Source: Galeruca laticollis (Eukaryota; Arthropoda; Insecta; Coleoptera; Chrysomelidae). Taken from it: DNA of 64,000 nucleotides. Both the position numbers and the translations under genes were made by a program. The stretch is from the NCBI GenBank assembly GCA_963921935.1, contig OY998180.1, positions 106,110,270 through 106,174,269 on the forward strand, in the 5' to 3' direction. The notes beneath the pieces were generated by a model. That model saw nothing but the letters and a program-made list of their open reading frames with translations. It was not told where the DNA came from and did not search any database. Positions 58,301 through 61,821 of the stretch are shown here, in pieces; positions within the stretch are counted from its first letter, which is position 1; each line of letters begins with the position of its first letter.

Positions 58301-60203
58301 AACAATTAAGGACGTACACATCACCTCTCTCAAATTATCAGGTGGTTTAGTCTTATAAAATGACAAACTTTTTATAAGAAGTATACCTACCCCTCCATAT
58401 CTGTCTTCTCTATCTAGCCTAAATGCATGGTACCCACTAAAATATATGTTTTGATGTCTTTAACCAGGTTTCACTGACTAAGCTCATATGAATATTGTTA
58501 TCAAAGAGAAATTTTTCAAATGCCCCTTTATTATGTGTAATTGATCTTATATTGTACTGTAAAATGTTAAAATTGAAGTTACTGTTCATCAAAGAATTAA
58601 TTTAATTTTTTTAATAATTCCCCCCTTAATTTGTTATATTTTAATGAGTCGGTACGATTATCTAACAATTCTTTTATAGCATTTACTATGGTAACACATA
58701 ACTTTATTGCCACTCTTGCTGGTTGCGTATTAGAGATATCCGATAATTGATAATTTGAAAATTTCCCATAAACTGGTTGAGTTCGGACCTTAGGTATTTG
58801 TAGTACAGCCCTATGTTCTTCCTAATACCCGGACGTCGACGCCTGAGAGCTAAACGTATGACCGTTATCGTGCTGTTTCTTAATATACGCTGTAAAATAA
58901 TTACTTGTGTTTGAATTATTATTTTTATTTTTAATTACATTGGCATAGCTTTTTTCTTGTTTATTTTTTGCTTCGATATATGATATGTTTTCAATTACCA
59001 TAATGTTTTTAATAGTTTTTTTGTTTATCAAACTCCGTGCATTTTTTCTATCCGCGGCTGCATGATCACCCCCGCACAGAATACAAAAAGGCTCACTAGT
59101 TTTCTGACAATTTTCTGCGTCATGCTCATCCCCACAACGTGTTTTCCCCCTACATTGAGTACTTAAATGTCCATATCTCATACATTTTAAACATTGCACT
59201 ACTTTTGGTATATATAATTCGACCTCGTAAACAAATTTTTCTATGACTGCTTGGTTAGGTATCATCTGATCCTTAAAGGTGACTACAATAGTTGATGTAG
59301 GAATAATCTCTCCATTTTTCTTGAGGATCATTCTTCTGACATTAACGACCTCTAATGTACCTAGGTTTAATGACATTTGTTAATTCTACATTCGTTAAAT
59401 CAAGATCTATATGTTTAATAAGGCCTTTTTTCTGTTTGTAAAATACTGGAATATACGCTTCATACTTTTTTTCCTCTAAGATTTTTGATTTTATTAATTT
59501 ATTTGCACTGTCAAATGAGTTCAGTTCTACTTTCATTTTAGTTAATCCGATTCCCATCATATTGACATTATTTTGTATCTCTGGTGGTGCATTTAAAATT
59601 AATCGTGCAGTACCAATTTTATGAAGTTTGCCAATATTACCTTCTTTATTTTGAATAAAAACATAATAAGGACCCTGATCAAATTTAGAATACATATTTT
59701 TATTGTTTACATTCAATTGTTTTTGTACAATACTTACATTAGTTTCCGTAATTATATTGTCTGATAGTTTTACTTCTTTTGTCATTTCATTATCTACCTC
59801 ATTTTCCCTATTTGGTTTTGCCTCTGATACCGTCTCCATATTAATTTCCACATATTTGATATTCTTTTTTCCTCTATCAGGTGGAACTTTTTCCGTTGTT
59901 GACATCGCTTATCTTCTACCTACAAAAGATTAAACACTCGATATGCTCGGCTACCGTTTACACGTCTACTCTGCGTTAATACCTTTACCGAAATGGATGC
60001 AGTGCAGTGATAATGGCTGTTTCGTGTTAGTCCAGCCACCCTGTATTTTAAAACCTTTGCGAATCTATTCATGGATACACTTTTATTTTTAGGAACCTAC
60101 TCAGAAATCCAAAGCTCCAAAGAAACTTCAAGATCCGACAAGTATAATGAAGCAGAGCGCAGCATCTTTGTTTGGTGGATTAACAAGCGATTGGTTCTCA
60201 TAA
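22182..60203 (+). CDS. COG1: Conserved oligomeric Golgi complex subunit 1 (13 exons, 38 kb)
   Basis: COG1 is a subunit of the eight-part COG tether on the cis side of the Golgi, which captures retrograde vesicles and keeps glycosylation enzymes in place. Exons: 22182-22324, 22390-22554, 22608-22747, 25632-25768, 25834-26032, 26092-26233, 26290-26465, 26526-26795, 26853-27087, 33381-33666, 39279-39707, 45294-45482, 60093-60203. All introns are GT-AG and the exons sum to 2622 bases (873 codons plus stop) in one frame. Signatures: the N-terminal Vps51-like block LFEEHGIDEIVEIEKAL, IERKRRDLRSMVG and RYKDVLAASDAIKSM; the middle WSEDMDD; RWDEIEIQEQTEE; and a C-terminus with STWFPLLPVSVP and KQSAASLFGGLTSDWF. 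Length fits the family in insects. No stop or frameshift was found. Five introns are expanded by transposons. Confidence 0.95.
22390..22554 (+). CDS. COG1: COG1 exon 2
   Basis: Follows acceptor ACATTTTAG. It completes the Gly codon of SMVG, then reads DRYKDVLAASDAIKSMKTIS, the hallmark of the COG1 N-terminus. Ends GTGGACAG before GTAAAT. Intron 2 is 53 bp. Confidence 0.95.
22608..22747 (+). CDS. COG1: COG1 exon 3
   Basis: Follows TATATTTTCAG. Encodes SLKIEERTVISRIKLAIF and AVQYYLLAQHIHTG. Donor GTACAG at 22748. Intron 3 is 2884 bp and holds two non-LTR fragments. Confidence 0.93.
22796..23338 (-). mobile_element. 3' fragment of an RNase H-type non-LTR retrotransposon (COG1 intron 3)
   Basis: The minus-strand frame reads EPTIGIATSVVKQTLNTW, then CLTGHCRLNHHMLKLGLSDD and the zinc motif CRLCLEDDETAEHIICACPA. 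These are the C-terminal blocks downstream of RNase H in LOA/I/R1-like ORF2 proteins. It is 5'-truncated at about 23338. The 3' end is close to AACCTAACCTAACC (complement of 22796-22809). No RT or RNase H catalytic part remains. Confidence 0.7.
23380..25378 (+). mobile_element. Internally deleted CR1/Jockey-like non-LTR element (COG1 intron 3)
   Basis: Plus-strand element with an ORF1, a much shortened ORF2 and a 3' end of TTTAATAAATAAATAAATAAA at about 25360-25378. The left edge is uncertain. The C-terminal part after 24809 (blocks around VDHDYSLKF and IIYAFRSFI) continues in shifted frames to about 25160, as in RNase H-lacking ORF2 proteins. Confidence 0.7.
23766..24809 (+). CDS. Fused ORF1 plus RT remnants of a non-LTR element
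   Basis: 347 codons, uninterrupted. Residues 1-65 form a Glu/Lys-rich coiled coil (MDKILEKLNTMDERNIKMEE). Residues about 66-200 follow the LINE ORF1 pattern (LMSKHLIIYGISE, IIDIRRLGKK, RPILLEMA). From about residue 225 the frame joins RT pieces: DEQHGFRSGRSTVTNLL (RT motif 2a region), LLLFEKLKNLGFSDILANWV, then RSQLEYGSIIW. The palm with its FADD box is missing, so it has no polymerase activity. An open frame after such deletions suggests recent origin or use as an ORF1-only product. Confidence 0.7.
   Translation: MDKILEKLNTMDERNIKMEEKIDGLQKELTALMKENFERKQENKDLKKQQDKRIEVLERELMSKHLIIYGISEVTNENTETQKMEVQGVINQLGVQLKFEQDIIDIRRLGKKRENSTRPILLEMAHKSKKFEMLKLERNLKNWKWSLSEDFLKEILYQKTQLLEQMKIARSQGCKAFDKYNKLVVNGKKYELKDMGGWRQEISTQTPTKFRKTGGKNSKCKEIIIDEQHGFRSGRSTVTNLLIYNSMLSAALERGIRLMPHIPTSPRLSTEFNHLLLFEKLKNLGFSDILANWVLSFLSERSLKLMIGHFLSRFVCVGLVRSQLEYGSIIWIPQYNVYKSLLERLQN
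25632..25768 (+). CDS. COG1: COG1 exon 4
   Basis: Follows TATTATTTCAG. Completes the Gly codon and reads ISLSKKQYIDRVPLLQQIK, ending SVETSAK before GTAAGT. Intron 4 is 65 bp. Confidence 0.93.
25834..26032 (+). CDS. COG1: COG1 exon 5
   Basis: Follows a T-run and CAG. Encodes ETSENLNALLLLENQSSDDL and a helical region ending RLQHECFI. Donor GTAAGC. Intron 5 is 59 bp. Confidence 0.93.
26092..26233 (+). CDS. COG1: COG1 exon 6
   Basis: Follows TATTTGTTAG. Encodes VQNGFKGLIWQQLHEIVG and PEIIKQF. Donor GTAGGT is weaker than the others. Intron 6 is 56 bp. Confidence 0.9.
26290..26465 (+). CDS. COG1: COG1 exon 7
   Basis: Follows ATATTTTAG. Encodes PKCKFSDQAEMSLKDTETII and RGLHLTREESLKI. Donor GTAAAA. 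Intron 7 is 60 bp. Confidence 0.92.
26526..26795 (+). CDS. COG1: COG1 exon 8
   Basis: Follows TTTTTTAG. Encodes PPDNWNEICKGSHLPDNFDI and RWYTWSEDMDDVSKIE. Donor GTAAAA. Intron 8 is 57 bp. Confidence 0.93.
26853..27087 (+). CDS. COG1: COG1 exon 9
   Basis: Follows ATTATTTCAG. Encodes LSMKTKGHSQNIVGLCKKFD and a block ending TKTCIE. Donor GTAAGT. Intron 9 is 6293 bp, filled with remnants of several transposons. Confidence 0.93.
27088..28353. other. COG1: Left part of COG1 intron 9, unassigned
   Basis: AT-rich. Small frames at 27593-27838 (+) and 27816-28040 (-) carry no recognisable domain. A near-palindrome starting CCCACTAAG and ending CTTAGCGTGGG lies at 28136-28163. Confidence 0.4.
28354..28650 (+). 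pseudogene. Possible hAT transposase C-terminal remnant
   Basis: The 98-residue frame reads EQEKLTELFCDQF, LWLHVSKQISFLVIRSY, FTFCDVIYARNRFF and QNKILNMINSGKRN. This spacing resembles the hAT dimerisation domain of ZBED/SCAND3-type proteins (FW..V...YP.L...A, F.TTYLCE..FS, IKTK.RN.L). Key residues are poorly kept. The call is tentative. Confidence 0.4.
28700..29405 (+). pseudogene. Jockey-like reverse transcriptase remnant
   Basis: Frames read NHYFPAEWKEGIVIIIPK, then PQNYRPITPLP, LKVAGFFLDIKKGLDCVRH (RT motif A, Asp kept), then QQGVPQGSPLSLSI (motif B), then ADDTMVKMQ (motif C, frame shifted) and LAKTKLIIFNHR. There are several stops and shifts. It lies in COG1 intron 9. Confidence 0.8.
29410..29975 (+). 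pseudogene. IS630/Tc1-mariner-like DDE_3 transposase remnant
   Basis: The frame reads PNAPKNCVLVLYNASYHKP, a match to the VLDNAxYH catalytic block with Asp changed to Tyr, then CLPPYHPELNPIKKIWALVK, the conserved PYxPxxNPIE block with the catalytic Glu changed to Lys, then TFKLDDMSKL. An acidic tail follows (DNEADDDDDLG). It abuts the RT remnant directly, so a DNA transposon piece and a LINE piece have been joined. Confidence 0.7.
29976..30651. other. COG1: Unassigned stretch in COG1 intron 9
   Basis: AT-rich DNA without recognised genes or repeats, between the DDE remnant and the CCCACTAAG element. Confidence 0.4.
30654..32694. mobile_element. 2.04-kb non-autonomous TIR element, superfamily unknown
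   Basis: Left end CCCACTAAGCAAAAAACATC, right end inverse CCCACTAAGCAAGAAACGTC (18 of 20 match). CT flanks both sides (30652-30653, 32695-32696), a possible 2-bp duplication. Both subterminal regions are rich in GTTACG/CGTAAC repeats. No transposase is encoded. The CACTA core one base pair inside the end invites a CACTA/EnSpm call, but the extra CC does not fit. Confidence 0.65.
30973..31137. mobile_element. 165-bp MITE-like hairpin nested in the TIR element
   Basis: The left arm AGTGGAAAATCGG...TTATACTTTCTC pairs with the right arm GAGAAAGTATAA...CCGATCCCACT, about 35 bp each. The interior is 95 bp. TTTT precedes and AAAA follows, so the target duplication is unclear. Confidence 0.7.
32737..32880. 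repeat. 71-bp tandem duplication
   Basis: Two copies starting TTGGACTTTTCG at 32737 and 32808. Each runs through ACCTTGCAGTGAGAAAAACA to GGGTTTTGTT. They are nearly identical. Confidence 0.85.
32877..33190. repeat. 180-bp tandem duplication
   Basis: Copies start GTTAGCACGATAC at 32877 and 33057. Both contain CCAGAGTGCA- or CTGGAGTGTA-type blocks, CAATTTTATGATTGGRTATT-like blocks, and an AGCTCACCAGA-like block (CCGCTCACCAGAACC in copy 1). They are more diverged than the neighbouring 71-bp repeat. Confidence 0.8.
33381..33666 (+). CDS. COG1: COG1 exon 10
   Basis: Follows TTTCATTTCAG. Encodes LSNYCINILNEEKSDLVTKS and LARFLQAITQSCPNFYKC. It ends CTTAGT before GTAAGT; the left LTR of a BEL/Pao element begins immediately after that sixth intron base. 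Confidence 0.93.
33673..34057 (-). repeat. 3' LTR of the BEL/Pao element (left copy)
   Basis: 385 bp. Contains three copies of a 32-bp unit (33841-33872, 33873-33904, 33905-33936) beginning ACACTG and ending GTAAATCGG. The other LTR has one copy. A purine tract (complement of TTCTCTCCCGCC) lies next to its right edge. Confidence 0.92.
34180..35040 (-). pseudogene. BEL/Pao integrase remnant and DUF5641 end
   Basis: ILIRYFHHKNLHAGPKTTQF is the integrase zinc-binding block, CIRCWKQSPKPFQPPIGDLP and FSQSGVDFGRPFYI start the catalytic core, and CATKALHLELVSNLTSKGFL follows. The core is then deleted: AHRG joins straight to FNGLWEGSIKSVK. After a break, 34490-34180 shows PQNFWTRWKREYLL and VLLHEDNVTPGRWIMARI, the DUF5641 C-terminal domain of BEL/Pao. 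Confidence 0.85.
35208..35789 (-). pseudogene. BEL/Pao reverse transcriptase, partial
   Basis: Reads YYIPHHCVAKPDTKLSVVFN, FIGPKLQQDIVSILL, LCTDIKQMYHMSF (motif A, Asp present), YRLNTLTYGIISSPFLALR (motif B) and YYIDYFCFRSNDF, the position of the YVDD motif, here YIDY, so the second Asp is lost. RNase H and the link to integrase are deleted between about 35208 and 35040. Confidence 0.85.
35820..36578 (-). pseudogene. BEL/Pao aspartic protease region
   Basis: Open frame starting MFSTAVVDILDNKGSRRPLR. AILDSDSQTSFI is the active-site block (the usual A-L-L-D-x-G-S/A-x form, here with Ser instead of Gly, so probably inactive). IDLLIGADLF is the second conserved flap-side block. The DUF1758-type domain runs to about residue 160. 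It should be fused to RT but a stop separates them. Confidence 0.85.
36585..38012 (-). pseudogene. BEL/Pao Gag-like region
   Basis: Starts MDRVQQYRFHRNAPLNDLQI. Three frames in succession show FPKFSSDVKEFARFLDLFDS and NLKYLKASLEGPPLGLTRNL (DUF1759 layout), TEVWDSIMFNMLYSRL, then a Cys/His-rich block CCSKYTCRSCKSKTHHNLLH matching the zinc knuckle between gag and protease. Frame changes near 37705, 37412 and 37100-37020 break it. Confidence 0.85.
38361..38660 (-). repeat. 101-bp tandem repeat in the BEL/Pao leader
   Basis: About three units. CAAACTAGTTGACAAGAAAA recurs at 38361, 38462 and 38563 (the last with an extra CAA), followed each time by a CTCACCCTGTATA-like block and AAAATGAGA. It lies between the primer-binding site and gag. 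Confidence 0.9.
38910..38927 (-). other. tRNA primer-binding site of the BEL/Pao element
   Basis: Read on the minus strand next to the LTR: one T, then TGGTCCTTCGACCCGGAT, which complements a tRNA 3' end. This TGGTCCTTCGA form is common in BEL/Pao elements. Confidence 0.7.
38928..39233 (-). repeat. 5' LTR of the BEL/Pao element (right copy)
   Basis: 306 bp, matching the left LTR outside the repeat-number difference and a short gap near 39015. It has a single 32-bp unit at 39081-39112. Confidence 0.92.
39279..39707 (+). CDS. COG1: COG1 exon 11
   Basis: Follows TTTTTTCCAG. Encodes RWDEIEIQEQTEEKVFKS, HVPLKPSLLLNDIL and FDLDVFYSYLQNNV, well conserved COG1 blocks. Donor GTAAAT. Intron 11 is 5586 bp. 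Confidence 0.94.
39708..39847. other. COG1: Start of COG1 intron 11, unassigned
   Basis: Short AT-rich intronic stretch before the LOA-like element. Confidence 0.4.
39848..43450 (-). pseudogene. LOA-like ORF2: endonuclease, RT, RNase H
   Basis: APE endonuclease from about 43450: INLHHAKGASAVIARL, DIVLIQEPWINKEGQI, then GCDANAHNTVWGS, DVRIVN and WSLSDHKIIEF. RT: FKSPGVDGLFPALLQ, IPKIGKKDGTDPRSFRPICL, HAYRAGRSTETALYHL, CAFLDISGAFDN, then KATRGTP followed by a stop where Gln belongs, and TDDIVLIVRG. RNase H: RWYMEGSKTIIGAGAGVFGP (Asp replaced by Glu in the first motif), QAEILAIERC, HSDSQAAIKAL. C-terminus: EDETPDHLVLECLAI. Multiple stops and shifts. Confidence 0.85.
43500..44724 (-). pseudogene. 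LOA-like ORF1 (DUF4780-type)
   Basis: The first 290 codons are open (MGPLIERERKSKTFTGKVVE). The N-terminal part is basic and Pro-rich (PTPPKEPPTGKTKLKRG). From about residue 135 it follows the DUF4780 pattern: VGIMPKDYLGVILKAEQLST, GIHFRCGMILVDCGSQESA, VTVFFP-type strand, then TGAWKILNSKREGQRTILTI ending GIDHQSG. The frame breaks at 43852 and homologous-looking sequence continues to about 43500. ORF1 proteins of this class bind the element RNA. Confidence 0.75.
44751..45240 (+). pseudogene. RTE-like ORF2 fragment (intron 11)
   Basis: Shifted frames read NKIERENNIPNTEHLYKYL, MIIDEEKWMRYYTELYLDED and VPEYEEVVTSIMKLKE, the linker between endonuclease and RT in RTE/BovB-like proteins, with stops. 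It ends about 50 bp before COG1 exon 12. Confidence 0.55.
45294..45482 (+). CDS. COG1: COG1 exon 12
   Basis: Follows TTTTTGATTGTAG. Encodes IILGCLLPSPNQLSSLG and LLALSVQSISTWFPLLPVS, a conserved C-terminal block. Donor GTAAGT. Intron 12 is 14610 bp. Confidence 0.93.
45483..46384. other. COG1: Start of COG1 intron 12, unassigned
   Basis: Very T-rich. The 131-residue frame at 45506-45901 is hydrophobic because of T-rich codons and has no domain signature. Confidence 0.4.
46385..46990 (+). pseudogene. RTE-like reverse transcriptase fragment (intron 12)
   Basis: FIDLRAAFDRVNRSEI is RT motif A. LEVPTVLKNSIRSINETVTV follows, then after a gap YLGSIIVPEDGKIDSELTNR. These are RTE-like RT blocks with many stops. 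Confidence 0.65.
46991..47361. other. Unassigned, left flank of the I-like insertion
   Basis: Contains a minus-strand frame (47169-47354, GKKNRRWQSVELGYVPKQAR) that I do not recognise. The sequence appears to continue on the far side of the I-like element (52596 onward), so the two flanks were once one stretch. Confidence 0.4.
47584..49008 (+). CDS. I-like ORF1, nucleic-acid-binding Gag-like protein
   Basis: 474 codons, fully open. The first ATG in the frame is used. The middle part has tandem RRM-like segments (VPRFLVMKRVEGDFSKVSPF, GLLVETGSTTQTKKLLEL, DITVFPHVTLN). A row of CCHC-type knuckles follows at about residues 260-310 (CFKCHKFGYTSTRC, CVCGKPPHQGSPC, CINCNGQHSARSRNC). The C-terminus is basic (KPKPRRGRKKGKSKKSAPT). 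This is the organisation of Jockey/I-type ORF1. It would bind element RNA and act as a chaperone. Confidence 0.85.
   Translation: MTGGYPAVNVLNLREMAHPVVYTPCRDKSALLRSTYFSFRTRGNSMMEPDIKSNKEQSSSLNVDTIGDMPPKTSTTARRGGKNSQIRLQLTSQENMEVVPRFLVMKRVEGDFSKVSPFLIEKALDGAIGKVKSVKKIRDGLLVETGSTTQTKKLLELTKFHEYDITVFPHVTLNQSNEVVTCRDLLNCSITEITENLENQGVIEVKRITVKKEDKIEETASLILTFNRETIPKRIIAGIHSLPVRNYIPAPLRCFKCHKFGYTSTRCDKEEMCVCGKPPHQGSPCTEPLVCINCNGQHSARSRNCLVYKQEAAIQKIKVEDRIPYAEARRRVAENLPKQMNHTSYAQAARATQQPIEEIIRQLVPEITRICTEIVRDTYQQMRNLMPPPHAWYMPPKAAQVTTNSVPDLSDTSTVSVTPAEKRKRTPNKSAEDISAVEESDSDVSIHWESSQKPKPRRGRKKGKSKKSAPTTPT
49142..52560 (+). pseudogene. I-like ORF2: endonuclease, RT, RNase H (broken)
   Basis: Endonuclease: LISWNCNGCKNHYPELRD, CICIQETHLKQK, VGDFNAHNPLWGSERLDRRG, LSALDLAFCSP and LGDHLTDHFPTSIEF. 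A deletion near 49970 removes the linker. RT: EMTNSTPGGDRITYDFI, SPASYRPISLTSCLSKLLEK, FFDLEKAYDTTW, ENGVPQGSTLSVLLF, and YVDDLTIFY as the catalytic box. RNase H: VIFTDGSKTLGGCGSAF, TAELYAIMQAL, CTDSKSSVEAL and WIPSHHGIEGNEQTDRAA, all catalytic residues present. The tail CDYCRSRLTVKHI is in another frame. Breaks at about 49340, 49970, 50480, 50641, 50937 and 52236. Confidence 0.9.
52596..52999. other. Unassigned, right flank of the I-like insertion
   Basis: No recognised gene. A C-run (52777-52788) and a 64-residue minus frame without signature are present. Confidence 0.4.
53000..54060 (+). pseudogene. Tc1/mariner-superfamily transposase pseudogene
   Basis: Frames read RFSDECSFF-like sequence (first catalytic Asp), then KMKCMGWPFWLPAGGSVFF, QQNGASPH (second catalytic position, Asp changed to Asn), YLDQHFPQHWIGRRGNIERP, then LPDLSPLYFLWGYLKSKIYK and LEGLRQRIVEECHRI. 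The order fits the mariner-type family whose members read PPRSPDLTPLDFFLWG at this position. Several stops. No terminal repeats were identified. Confidence 0.75.
54061..54931. other. COG1: Unassigned stretch in COG1 intron 12
   Basis: Contains a (TG)n plus G-run microsatellite at about 54271-54296. No gene recognised. Confidence 0.4.
55152..58589 (-). pseudogene. I-like ORF2: endonuclease, RT, RNase H (antisense element)
   Basis: Begins MNSNFNFNILQYNIRSI at 58589 with LVSETWL (endonuclease Glu), a stop, then VVAGDLNCHHNGWGCD, KSAVDLTIVTPDIA and LGSDRFPILVEV. RT: HKNTAPEVDNIHYF, VTVLEFADDICDYVY (catalytic FADD), TASLGIPQGSILSPFLYVIY. Thumb: YRSYIRSIFDYGSILY. RNase H: IFTDASKKGKDASCAFW and FVWVKAHCGVIHNEKVDILA. 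Stops and shifts at about 58440, 57480, 57246-56914, 56460 and 55730. Confidence 0.88.
58822..59905 (-). pseudogene. I-like ORF1 with zinc knuckles (antisense element)
   Basis: Starts MSTTEKVPPDRGKKNIKYVE. RRM-like segments: GPYYVFIQNKEGNIGKLHKI and GIGLTKMKVELNSFDSANKL. After a frameshift near 59360 come LGTLEVVNVRRMILKK and the knuckles CLKCMRYGHLSTQC, CGDEHDAENC and CILCGGDHAAADRK. It is a divergent relative of the ORF1 at 47584-49008. It would bind the element RNA. Confidence 0.8.
60093..60203 (+). CDS. COG1: COG1 exon 13 (last)
   Basis: Follows TTTTATTTTTAG. Encodes EPTQKSKAPKKLQDPTS and MKQSAASLFGGLTSDWFS then TAA. The KQSAASLFGGL...DWF ending is the typical COG1 C-terminus. Confidence 0.94.
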   Translation, partial: EPTQKSKAPKKLQDPTSIMKQSAASLFGGLTSDWFS

Positions 60204-60257
60204 CATTTAAATATTATATTTATACATTTGTTAATATTCAACCATATTGTACATAAA

Positions 60258-60263
60258 AATAAA
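60258..60263 (+). promoter_or_regulatory. COG1: Poly(A) signal of COG1
   Basis: AATAAA, 55 bases after the COG1 stop codon. It is the first such hexamer in the 3' UTR. Confidence 0.7.
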
Positions 60264-61179
60264 GTTATTTCTATGTAGTTTTGTGTAAAACATTTCTACA
60301 GTATATTTATTACAAGGATATATGTATTATTTTCAAATAAACTACACAAATTATAAATAAATCTTTTATTTCATTTTTATCACAGGCTAGTCATATAAAT
60401 ATAAAATAGTAATATACTTAAAATTTACAGTGATAATCACAAGAAAAAGCTACTTCTAGTTTGATATGGTAACACCGATAAACTCAGTTTTAATGTCAAT
60501 AGAGAAAAATTATGTTAACGAAAGGAATTATTTCAAGGATCTGGTTCAAATATATGATGAGATATAAATTACAGACTAAAGGATCGCTAAAACACATCAA
60601 ATATGTAAAAAAGTTACATTTTCAGCAAAATAATTATTTACGAGACAAAAACTAATTTAACTTTTGAGTATGTGTATTTTTTATTTGAATTATCGGTGTT
60701 AACATTTTTAGATGCAATACTATCAATATTCATAGTTAATATGAGTTTAAAATTCAGTGCATTTAATACTGTAACAGTTCTGAACTTTTAATTTCTGGTC
60801 GTTAGATGTCTGAAAATTTTTTGCATAACTTAGTTTTATTTGACGCACTGTATTTTTATACTCTTAATATAGTTGAGAAATAGTAATATATTGAACATTG
60901 GTATTATTGTTTTAATTAGGTTAGGTGCAATTTTATTCATTATTGCACTTTTGCTTTTTGTTTGGCAATATAAATGTGAACACTATGTGGTATAATTGCG
61001 GAGGTCCTCAAAATATTGTCAAAAATATTTTTAACATGTCGCAGCTGTTAGACCACCTTCTTCTAGGCATTTAAGTTATTTTTTTAACTGTATCTGTTGG
61101 TGAAATTGTGACTTTTATTAAGAAGGTTGAAAATTCAATTGTTTCAACCTAATTCAAAGAAAAAAGTAATAGAAGTTTG
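60264..61179. other. Unassigned DNA downstream of COG1
   Basis: AT-rich. No gene, RNA or clear repeat recognised. Confidence 0.4.
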
Positions 61180-61690
61180 AGTAAAAGAAGATGGAGAAAA
61201 TGGATCAACCACATCAAGGAAAGGAAAATGAATGAATAGTAATGAAAAAAGAGCTAGGCTAACAAAAAATTAGTAAACCCACGAAAATAAGAATATATAC
61301 ACAATTGCACCGGTGATGATGTATGAGGCAGAAACATTAACTATGACAAAGAAACAACAAGAGGATATCAGAATTCAGGAAAGAAAAATACCGAGAACAA
61401 TATTAGGAGCAGAAAAAATATGTGATGAATATAAAAGAACAAATATATCAAAAGATAGAAAAAAACATAGTAATGGGAAAAGATTAAAATGTTTGGGACA
61501 CATATGGAGGGCAGGTAAGAGAGAAATAATATACTCAATGGTAGAGTGTAAGTCCTGTAGTAGGAGAAGAAAGGGAAGATCAAGGATAACTTGGTTGCAG
61601 AAGGTAGTAGGTGATCTCCAAACTATGGGAATTAGACATTGGGAAGAGAAGATACGGGACAGGAAACAATGGCTACAAATAGTGGAATAA
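61180..61690 (+). pseudogene. RTE-like ORF2 C-terminal fragment
   Basis: The open part (61313-61690) reads MMYEAETLTMTKKQQEDIRI, QERKIPRTILGAEK, then RLKCLGHIWRA and GRSRITWLQKVVGDLQTMGI with RDRKQWLQIVE at the end. These are the standard RTE C-terminal blocks (LLYGSETWTMTKK, ERKILRRI, WLGHVxR, GRPRxRWxD). Nothing upstream is intact. Confidence 0.8.
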
Positions 61691-61821
61691 ATGATAAAAG
61701 GAGATTGGGACTGATCCACCCTTACAAAAGGATCTAGAAAGCTCGTAAACAGCGCTACTCCTACTGTAGTGTTAAGCCTACAAAGTTTTTTTCTTGACAT
61801 CTCTGATATAAATTATTTTCA

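Larger units (their letters stand above)
54932..60046 (-). mobile_element. I-like non-LTR retrotransposon (COG1 intron 12, antisense)
   Basis: Minus-strand element with ORF1 (58822-59905) and ORF2 (55152-58589), a 200-bp 3' UTR and an A-rich tail (complement of the T-runs at 54932-54953). The 5' edge is placed at ATACAGGGTGGCTGG (complement of about 60032-60046) and is uncertain. It ends within 50 bp of the last COG1 exon. Confidence 0.75.
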
